Origin: Microbotryum silenes-acaulis
Lineage: Eukaryota; Basidiomycota; Microbotryomycetes; Microbotryales; Microbotryaceae
Direction: 5' to 3'
NCBI GenBank assembly: GCA_003665825.1
Contig: QPFY01000001.1
Location: 861,001 to 925,000, forward strand
DNA: 64,000 nt
Program-made: the position numbers and the translations under genes
Notes under the pieces: generated by a model
What the model was told of the DNA's origin: nothing
The model's database searches: none
Seen by the model: the letters and a program-made list of their open reading frames with translations, nothing else
In this document: piece after piece, positions 55,969-64,000 of the stretch
Position numbering within the stretch: the first letter of the stretch is position 1
Layout: every line of letters begins with the position of its first letter

Positions 55969-58796
55969 ATGACTGTGAGTGATCAGTCTATCTGCTCGCA
56001 CGCATCCGTCGCCATGGTCGGACGATGCGTTCGAGTGTGCCCTACCGTGCTTGGTCCGAGAGATGGCTGTTCGCTCACTCAACTCGTCCGCTTTACCACA
56101 CCGCGCCTTCTACCATTCTCCGCCGCGTGTTCCCATCCACACCCACCTCCAATACCCACCCCTTTCCGCGACACCGTTCCTATTGTCACCCACAGAGCCG
56201 AAGAACGACCCGTCGATCGGCGGTACCGGTCGGCACTGGCACCGAGAACGAGCAGTCGCTCAAGGCTGGCCTCGCCCACGCGCCCTCCGCCGCGCTCGCG
56301 GGCAAACAACCGATCGCGCTCAAGCCGTCGGCGTTGGCGCTCGCTACCACAACTCGAGGTCACCCTCTGACGAACGGTACCAAGCCCATCAACGTGCTCG
56401 GTGTCAAGGTCAGTCGTTGTGTTTCGTTTGCATGTGCTCGAGGTCGGGCACGTCTCGCTGGCTGGCCGCCGGGATGGACGACGTGATCGGCCCCGCTTGC
56501 TATGCGGCGAGAATGTGCGCTGACGGCGTCGATCATCACCCCCTTTCTCTCGTCTCGCGTGACGCCCACACACGTCTCGACCGAACAACAAACAACAACA
56601 ACGACAACATCGCGTCTCATCTCGTCTGATGTATTGACTCGCACCACGATCCGACCACCACAACGGTGCATTTCCGATTAATTTTGTCATCAATAGTCTT
56701 CCCACGCGTCCGCCGCGGGTGCCACCACCGCCGCGGCCACGGTCAACTTGCGCAAAAGGTCCGCCTTCGCCGACGTGACCAACGGTGCCAAAGCCAAGGC
56801 CGCAGCAACCGCACCAGCATCTGCTACGACTGCTTCGGCGACGGCATCGACGTCGAACCTTGACGCGGCACCTCATGCCAGCTCATCGACGACCACACGT
56901 CGGACGTACCGCACCCGCTCCTCGACAGGGGGAAGTGCGATGAAAGACGAAGAGCACGACCACACCTCCGTCGGACCTTCAGACGAACTTGCACCCGAGG
57001 ACTATGATGATCATGCGATGGCCATCGACGAGCCTGCCGCGACAGTAGCCCCCGTACGACAGATTCGACCCATGCGGAAAGTCTCGATCGGCGGGAAGGT
57101 CAGCGCCGAAGCCCCCGTCGCCGCCACACGCCGCCCTGCACTGGCTCCAAAACGGGTCAACGCGTCCACCACCTCCACAACAACGGTGTCTCATCGATCA
57201 ACGACCGTCGCCACCACGGCGACGAGCGCGGCGACACTACGTGCGAGGCAGCGACGAGAGCTAGCGGAATTGGCGGCCAAGGCCGCTGCGGATGAGCTTG
57301 AACTGGCGCGTCAAGAGGAGGCAGAAGCACAACACCGCAGCAAGAAGCTCAGGACGAGTGAACCCGAGTACCATGAATATGATGACGAGGAAGACGCGGA
57401 TGCTTACGACGAGGCGGTCGATGTTGCTGAGAAGGGCCCCGGACTCGATCATGTGCCGGCCAAAGACGAGGGATGGGAAGATCTTGACGAAGGCGACGAG
57501 GAGGACCCTTTGATGGTTTCAGCGTATGTAGTAGAGGTGTACGATTATTTGAAGGAACTCGAGGTGAGTTGTCGCGATTGCGTGTTTGATGTGCGCCGCG
57601 ACCTCACGTGACCTATGCGCGACGCGCACCGGTCGTGCGACCGTCCTGCGCGCGCGCTCGCTCACGCGACGCGGACAGGGGCTTCAACCTGCTGAGACTG
57701 AACAAGCGTAGTCAACAGGATTGACTGATTCCGATGTTCTTTTACCTATCTTGTAGCTCACAACGATGCCAGAGACGGACTACATGGCGAACCAGAACGA
57801 GATCACGTGGAAGATGCGGGGCATCCTCATCGACTGGCTGGTCGAAATTCACACCAAGTTCCGTCTGCTTCCCGAGACCATCTTCCTGGCGACCAACATC
57901 ATCGACCGCTTCTTGTCGACGCGAGTTGTGTCCCTGGTCAAGTTCCAGCTCGTCGGTGTCACGGCCTTATTCATCGCGGCCAAGTACGAGGAGGTCGTCT
58001 GCCCCTCGGTCGCCAACTTCCTCTACATGACCGACGGCGGTTACGGCGACGACGAGATTCTCAAAGCCGAGCGCTACGTCCTGTCAATGATCGAATTCAA
58101 CCTCTCGTACCCGAATCCGATCAACTTCTTGCGCCGCATCTCAAAAGCCGACGGATACGACATCCAGTCGCGCACGATGGCCAAGTTCCTGATGGAGATT
58201 AGCATTGTCGATCACAAGTTCATGGGTTGCCCGCCGAGCTTGATCGCCGCTGCAGGGAACTGGCTGGCGCGTAAGGTCCTTGACAAGGGTCCATGGGTGA
58301 GTCTGCGACCGTATCCCCGTGCCCCCGACCGTGGTGACGCAACGCGCGCGCATGAGCGTGAGCTGACCATTGATGATGAACCGTTACACAATAGGATGCC
58401 AACCTGGTACACTACTCCGGCTACAGCGAGGAAGAGTTGAAGCCTACGGCCCAGCTTATGCTGGATTACGTCGTCCGCACGTCGCCCACGCTCTCGTCCG
58501 ACAAGACACCGGCTATGGTCAACAACCCGCTCCAGACGAGCCCGACTGCGCACGAGGTTGAGCACCCCAACTTCATCAAGAAGTACGCCGCAAAAAAGGT
58601 CAGCCGCAGACTCTGTCCTGAAGCCGGTGATCCTGTTTTGTATGTCGATCGAAGACTCACGCCGCGTGTTTTCTTACAGTTCTTCCGCGCATCGACGCAA
58701 TGTCGCAAGTGGGCTGAGGAGCACTTTGGACCGACCGAGGTCTTCAACCCGAAGAAGCGCAAGGTCGAGCGCATCGCACGACCAGCACTGCTCTAG
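55969..58796 (+). CDS. G2/mitotic-specific B-type cyclin
   Basis: Regulatory partner of Cdk1 that drives entry into mitosis. Exon 1 codes only ATGACT (55969-55974); exon 2 (56196-56408) gives SRRTTRRSAVPVGTGTEN; exon 3, after an acceptor at about 56697, starts SSHASAAGATT and contains RKRSAFADVTNG, the position of the destruction box. An acidic hinge precedes AYVVEVYDYLKELE, then the cyclin core: MRGILIDWLVEIHTKFRLLP, ETIFLATNIIDRFLS, LVGVTALFIAAKYEEV and NFLYMTDGGY, followed by the second fold with YPNPINFLRRISKADGYD. Further exons give YSGYSEEELKPTAQLML and the C-terminus PKKRKVERIARPALL. End at 58796. Which B-type cyclin (Cdc13/Clb-like) cannot be separated by eye. Confidence 0.92.
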
Positions 58797-59361
58797 AGCG
58801 CCTTCCTCGCATTAACCCGAGTCTCCCTCTGCACCTTCGCTCGTTGAGCCCAGACGGCGCTTCTCTTCTTTCGGTCTTCCTCGTTGTGCTTCTTCCTAGC
58901 ACCTACCCTTACGCAGACGTGTTCGCCCCCCTTCAAGTCGTTTTACCTGTCCACATCCATCATCGCAGCCCACAATCATATACCAAGCGTGATGACGAGC
59001 TCCCTCCGTGCGCGATTGAATCCGGTGACTAGGTGTGCCGTTCGACCGGCGCAGAGGACATATACCCCAGCCCTCACCTCGTTTTGCAGTCCTGTTTTGC
59101 TCATCGTTTGGGGAGATAACTTTCGTGGTCTCGCTGCTGCAATTGCCGTGACCCAAACGTCATTCTACTTAGTAAGAGTACGACCGAATACTTGGGGAAT
59201 GTGTCTGGCCTAAACAGACTCGGTAGCCCCTGTGTCAAATTGTGGTGGTAGCGACATGACTGTGAGCTCGGACCACGTCAAGGGGGCCGCCTAGTGGCGC
59301 AGTGCGCGCCCTTTCGCCCACCCGCGGCTGCTGGCTGATCAAGACGAGGCGGCCTGGCGCA
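58797..59361. other. 3' region of cyclin B and spacer
   Basis: No gene recognised. Pyrimidine-rich at 58800-58980. Ends at the GCCTGGAG target duplication of the next element. Confidence 0.45.
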
Positions 59362-59736
59362 GCCTGGAGTAGGGCTGGGTCACTAATTGTTTTGGCCCCG
59401 TCACTAATAGGTGACAAAAGTCGGACCCTCGGTCACTTATTATTGTCACTGTCACTTATGTCACCAGATTTTCGCCTGTCACCTGTGTAAGTCCAATATT
59501 TGGTCACTAATGTAACTGAATGGAAACGATCTCTTGGTCGCGGGCGAAGATGACCTCAGAGGCCTTAAGGAAGGGGTCTAATTCGTAATCTTCGAGATAT
59601 CGTTTTTCTGCTGCAACTAGGTCGTTGACATCGGCTACGATCATGGTTGTCGCTTTCAGGTTCGATTATTGGGACGCGGATAGTCGAGATAGAACGGAAT
59701 CGGAGAAAGGCATGAGGCAAAGCGAGGACTACTAGT

Positions 59737-60309
59737 CAAGGGTCCGCATTAGATCAGATCAGATCAGATCTGACGGGGGTCAGATCAAGTTCAGATCAAT
59801 CAAGCCTCGAGGAAAAAAAATCCAAAAGTAGGCGGTACCTGGATGCTGCCATTGTGATTTGGAATGCCAACTGCGGCGCACCTGATCACTGCATGAGAGA
59901 GAATGGAGCGCGCCATCTGCCATCTGCCATCGCCGCCGCATTGGGTGTCGGCCCCGCGCCACAGAAATACTACAGGGTGTGGTGGTCCTCTGATGGGCCT
60001 TCGTTGCAGTGTCAGGTGCTGACTCATTGCAAACACTTTCTCATAGGGATCATGCGACCCAATCCAGTCATAAAAGCGGGAAGCTCCTCCAAAAAGCGGC
60101 GGCTTAGCAAGGTGATCACTTTGGAGGATGACGAGGATGAGGATGAGGTTGTGGAGGAAGAAGATGAAAATTTCAACATGTAGACATGTAGAAGTTTCTC
60201 TGTGCCAAATTAGGCAATTTCATGTCTCAGATCAGATCAATCAAGGCAGAATCAGAAAAATTCAGATCAGATCTGATCTGGCGGTGATCTGATCTAATGC
60301 GGACCCTTG
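59737..60309 (+). mobile_element. Internally deleted hAT element related to the one at 27675-31065
   Basis: Perfect 24-bp terminal inverted repeats beginning CAAGGGTCCGCATTAGATCA, differing from the full-length element at 27675 in a few positions, with the same GATC-rich subterminal regions. Flanking words CTACTAGT (59729-59736) and CTACTACG (60310-60317) match at six of eight bases and look like an aged target duplication. It lacks the transposase body but keeps a counterpart of its last exon (60052-60183). It sits inside the element 59370-60646, so it inserted later. Confidence 0.88.
60052..60183 (+). pseudogene. Relic of the hAT transposase C-terminal exon
   Basis: Forty-three codons beginning MRPNPVIKAGSSSKKRRLSK and ending in an acidic run. 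They align with the last exon of the transposase at 30707-30906 (MRNPPTPARATR, KRRISEVIISDDDDAND): same order of a MRxP start, a KRR basic patch, a short VI(T/I) segment and acidic residues. The 3' flank (GGCAATT, ATGTCTCAGATCA) also matches. Confidence 0.75.
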
Positions 60310-60654
60310 CTACTACGTCAAGAGCGTACGCGTCGGCGGACCAGTTGACGGCAGGCCACCGGCGTGCCACGGCCCAAAGCCCACTGCAGTCCTGCTAAGA
60401 AGCATATCAAAACTTAGAGGCGCGTGGGCCGGAGTCGTGACCCGGCATTTTCGTGTTGGTAAATAGCATTCCAGACTTGTCATTCATATTCCAGGGTCGC
60501 CATCAAGTACGTAGACCGGGTCTAGACCGGTACCTAGTACCTACCTAGGTACTTAGTGACATTAGTGACAACGATTTCTGGGACCCCCTTGTCACTAATC
60601 CGTCACTAATTCGTCACTAATGTCACCTATTAGTGACCCAGCCCTAGCCTGGAG

Positions 60655-61085
60655 CCTTCTGGAGCCGCCCTGAGCGAGCCTGAGCGGCCAGGAGCGGCCT
60701 GGAGCGGCCCGCCGTACTCCCGGTCGTACTCCCGCCGTCTCCCGCCGTAGCGCGCCGCTTGGAGGTGCGCTCGAGCCAAGCGCCCTTACTCCCCTCCCCT
60801 CCCCCACCCACTCTTTTCGTTGCACAACAAAGGTGAACACCATCGCAGCGACTCATTGCCAGATGGCTTCCCAAGCTGACGTATCATTTTCCACCACTCT
60901 TGCATGGCTGTCGCGTGATGCATCGTGGAATCTCGACGTCACTGCACTTCCAACCGCACTCTCGTTGACCCTCGGTCATTCGGTCTCACTGGTCGTCGTG
61001 GTCGTCGTTGCGGTCGTCGTCGCCATCGTCGCCCTTTCGTCACTCTCGCCACTGTCCCGCCTTCAACGGACGCAGATTATCCACC
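60655..61085. other. Upstream region of transketolase
   Basis: 60655-60770 is a GC-rich simple repeat of CCTGGAGC/GAGCGGCC type words. 60780-61085 is pyrimidine-rich with GTCGTC repeats and is the probable promoter and leader. No gene recognised. Confidence 0.45.
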
Positions 61086-64000
61086 ATGTCTTCCGATCTC
61101 CTTGGCTCCAAGTTCACCGACGATGACACCACCGCCGTCAACACGATCCGCACCCTTGCGCTCGAGTGAGTGCATCTCTATCGCTCCCCTGCCTCGCCGC
61201 CCATCGCGCATTACGTAGCGCGACGCGCGACCGTGGGTCGCTTAGCCTCGGTCGGTCGTCTGCCCGAGATGGGACCCTCTTTGGCTCGCCACGATGGGGG
61301 GAATCCCCACAAATCGCGACGTTTGAATGTAACTGACCAAGTACCATGCGCTACAATCTGACAGTACGGTCAACAAGGTCGGTTTATCAGCGGGATCCGC
61401 ATCCTCGTGTAGACGGTTGGGCCGGATGCTAGCTCTCGCCCATCCGTATTGTTTCTTTTCGCTGACTTGAACCTCGATATCATCTCTCTCTTGACACGCC
61501 ACACTCGTTACTCGGTAACAGGCTAACTCGGGTCACGTAAGCCTCCGTGCGATCTCCCCGGCAAATCCCCCGAAGCCCGGAGAATTTGAACCCCGAAAGA
61601 TAAAGTGAAGCTGACACTTGAAGACGTCGACCTGTTTTGTCTCACACAGCCTGGTGCTCCCATGGGAATGGCCGTTGCTGCCCATGTCCTTTTCTGTGAG
61701 CCAAAGGAGAATCGCGCAGGTGGCGTGTCATCGCGTACCGCTCAACATCGAGCTCGTTTCCGCCCTCCCTTCCACCTCCAGCGCGAGTAATGAACTTGAA
61801 CCCCAAGAACCCTCAGTGGGCCAACCGTGATCGATTTGTCCTCTCCAACGGTCACGCTTGCGCCTTGCAATACGTTCTCCTCCACTTGCTCGGCTACAAG
61901 GTCACGATCGACGACCTCAAGAGCGTAGGTTCCTTTACCGTTTCTGTCGCCGTCCTAGGGGGGGGGGGGGGCTCTCTTGGTATTCTAACTCGAGTAGTAA
62001 CTGATCTTATGTCTCTTGTCCTTATCAGTTCCGTCAACTCGACAGCATCACTCCTGGTCACCCCGAAGTCGGCGTCACCGAGGGTATCGAGGTCACTACA
62101 GGTCCTCTTGGCCAAGGTGAGCACCGATGCGCCACGCCCGAAGAAACCCCGTATTGACAGAAATCGTACTTTTTGTGTGCTTTTCTCAGGTTTCGCCAAC
62201 GCTGTCGGTCTCGCGATCGCCCAGGCCCATCTCGGCGCCACCTTCAACAAGGATGGCTTCCCCATCTTTGATAACTACACGTAAGCCTAATTGTGGAAGA
62301 AGCTGCCACTCTTGGCGTCCGCCGAATCGCCAAATTGACTCAGATTTTGATCTTTTCTGCGGCTCAGCTACATGTTCACCGGTGACGGTTGCTTGATGGA
62401 AGGTATCTCGAGTGAAGCCGCTTCGCTCGCTGGTCACCTCAAGCTCGGCAATCTCATCGCCGTCTACGATGACAACCACATCTCGATCGACGGTGACACC
62501 GCCATCGCCTTTACTGAGAACGTCGCCAAGCGGTTCGAGTCGTACGACTGGCAGGTCCTCATCGTTAGCAATGGTGACGATGGCTTCACCGACATCTTCG
62601 AGGCCATCGAGGCCGCCAAGAAGGAGACCTCGAAGCCGACGCTTATCCAGATGAAGACCACGATCGGCTACGGCTCCAAGGACCAAGGCACTCACGGTGT
62701 CCACGGCAACCCCCTCAAGAAGGACGACACGATCAACATCAAGCAAATGTTTGGTTTCAACCCCGAGGAGTTCTTCGCAGTCCCCGAGGCCACGAAGAAA
62801 ATCTACGGCGCCGTCGGCGAGAAGGGTGCCAAGACCGAGGCCGCATGGCAGAAGATGTTCGACGAGTACTCGAGCAAGTATTCCGAGGAGGCTGCCGATA
62901 TCAAGCGCCGCATTGCGGGCAAGTTGCCTGACGGTTGGGAGAAGGCCCTCCCCACCTTCACCCCCTCCGACGCCGCTGTCGCCTCGCGCAAGTTGTCCGA
63001 GACGCTCCTCGGCAAGCTTTCGGTTGCGATTCCCGAGTTGATGTCCGGATCTGCCGATCTTACCCCCTCCAACTTAGTAGGGCGATTTACCTCTGCTCTA
63101 ATCGATGCCTGGGGCATATGAAACGGCGAGCTGACCCTGTCCAAACTCCTCCACCATTCAGACCCGTTGGTCCAACGCTGTTGACTTCCAGCCCAAGGAG
63201 AACGGTCTCGGCGACTTCTCGGGACGCTACCTCCGATATGGTGTTCGAGAGCACGGCATGGGTGCCATCATGAACGGTCTTGCCGCATTCGGGTCCGTTG
63301 GCGCATTCCTTGGACATGGGCGATTGACGCTGCCCTGGACTGGAAGTATAGCTGATCTTGTTTTATTGCGAACATACAAACAGCCCTAACTTCATCATCC
63401 CCGCCGCTGGTACTTTCCTCAACTTCGTCTCCTACGCCGCTGGTGCCGTCCGTCTCGCGGCTCTTTCGCACCTCCGCGTCGTTTGGGTCGCCACGCACGA
63501 CTCGTGAGGCCTACGATCTTGAGTCCTTTCTCTAGTCTCTTCCGCTCAATGCTTAATTTCGTGACCTCGTTCCTACACAGTATCGGCCTCGGCGAAGATG
63601 GACCTACTCACCAGCCTATCGAGACCGTTGCCCACTTCAGGGCTCTCCCTAACTGCAATGTGGGTCTACCGCTGCTTCGCACGCAATGCGACCAAGACCA
63701 TGCGCTAACAATCAACCGTTCTTTCATCCAGGTCTGGCGCCCTGCTGACGGTAACGAGACCTCCGCCGCTTACTACATGGCTTTGACCTCGACCCACACC
63801 CCGTCCATCATTGCGTGAGTCGGGCGAGAAGCGACACTGAGCCAGGAACGACGCTGACCCCAGCCCATCGAACCGCTATGCTCCTTGTCACTGCCCCTAG
63901 CTTGTCCCGCCAAAACCTTCCCCAACTCGAGGGCTCGTCTCTTGAGAAGGCCAACAAGGGTGGCTACGTTCTCCACGATGCGGCTGATGCCGATCTGACC
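61086..64000 (+). CDS. TKL1: Transketolase (3' end outside window)
   Basis: Thiamine-diphosphate enzyme of the pentose phosphate pathway. Exons begin 61086-61165 ([16 protein letters not shown]...), 61365-61377 (13 nt, TVNK), 61522-61536 (15 nt, ANSGH), 61650-61695 ([15 protein letters not shown]) and 61782-61924 ([20 protein letters not shown]). Later exons give [37 protein letters not shown] and [20 protein letters not shown] with the GDG...N cofactor motif, then [11 protein letters not shown]. The pyrimidine domain follows: [56 protein letters not shown] and [14 protein letters not shown]. The gene is cut by the window edge in [10 protein letters not shown], shortly before the C-terminal domain. 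Very intron-rich, at least eleven introns. Confidence 0.95.

Larger units (their letters stand above)
59370..60646. mobile_element. Non-autonomous hAT-type element (carries a nested element)
   Basis: Termini TAGGGCTGGGTCACTAAT (59370-59387) and its exact inverse ending at 60646, with an 8-bp target duplication GCCTGGAG on both sides (59362-59369 and 60647-60654). Both ends are packed with GTCACTAAT/GTCACTTAT words in both orientations, a typical subterminal binding array. Total 1277 bp, of which 573 bp plus the duplicated target is a second element inserted later, leaving about 700 bp. A 44-codon minus-strand frame (59511-59645) beginning MIVADVNDLVAAEKRYLEDY may be a transposase relic. No full transposase is present. 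Confidence 0.85.

Noticed and set aside
61570..61600. B-box-like GGTTCAAATTC on the minus strand inside a transketolase intron
   Set aside because: The flanking bases do not form a T-arm or acceptor stem, so a tRNA is not supported.
61958..61971. Run of fourteen G in transketolase
   Set aside because: It lies in intron 5 and does not affect the coding sequence; probably ordinary slippage-prone DNA.
1..64000. CRISPR arrays, bacterial operons, riboswitches, rRNA genes
   Set aside because: None seen; the intron-rich eukaryotic gene structure makes the prokaryotic features inapplicable.

Overview
The window is nuclear DNA of a GC-rich, intron-dense fungus, most likely a basidiomycete yeast (Pucciniomycotina or a relative; inferred from gene content, intron density and short GT-AG introns of about 50-150 nt). 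Protein-coding genes lie on both strands, are almost all interrupted by introns, and several first coding exons are only a few bases long. No operons, CRISPR arrays, rRNA or convincing tRNA genes were seen.

Layout. 1-5.0 kb: 3' part of a NUP133-like nucleoporin (+), UFD1 (-), and an ECM15/UPF0045 thiamine-binding-like gene (+) divergent from UFD1. 5.7-14.0 kb: a PAR32/DUF3602 protein, a single-pass membrane protein with a long helical tail, and a probably mitochondrial ATPase. 14.2-16.6 kb: a MATE transporter (-). 16.9-31.1 kb is the accessory part: two paralogous FRAG1/DRAM/Sfk1-type membrane genes (-), a decayed locus between them, then two mobile elements placed almost back to back. The first is a 2.98-kb terminal-inverted-repeat element whose only recognisable gene is a RecQ-like helicase; the second is a complete hAT transposon with an intact-looking transposase. 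31.8-43.3 kb is conserved housekeeping DNA: MLH1, an ANP1/MNN9-type mannosyltransferase, DNA2 and PAM17. 45.9-50.8 kb: a large GDS1-like transcriptional regulator with poly-Q and QA tracts. 51.4-53.6 kb: a class-3 lipase whose N-terminal and catalytic halves sit on opposite strands, as if the 3' half had been inverted in place. 53.8-54.6 kb: a LINE remnant. 56-58.8 kb: a B-type cyclin. 59.4-60.6 kb: a non-autonomous hAT-type element with a second, internally deleted hAT element nested inside it. 61.1 kb to the edge: transketolase, cut by the window end.

The genes do not form one pathway. Themes are genome maintenance (MLH1, DNA2, cyclin B), mitochondrial import (PAM17, possibly the ATPase), secretory glycosylation (ANP1 family), protein quality control (UFD1) and central carbon metabolism (transketolase). 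The items most worth a second look are the helicase-only TIR element, the split start codon and 10-nt microexon shared by the two Sfk1-like paralogs, the strand-switched lipase, and the nested hAT elements.
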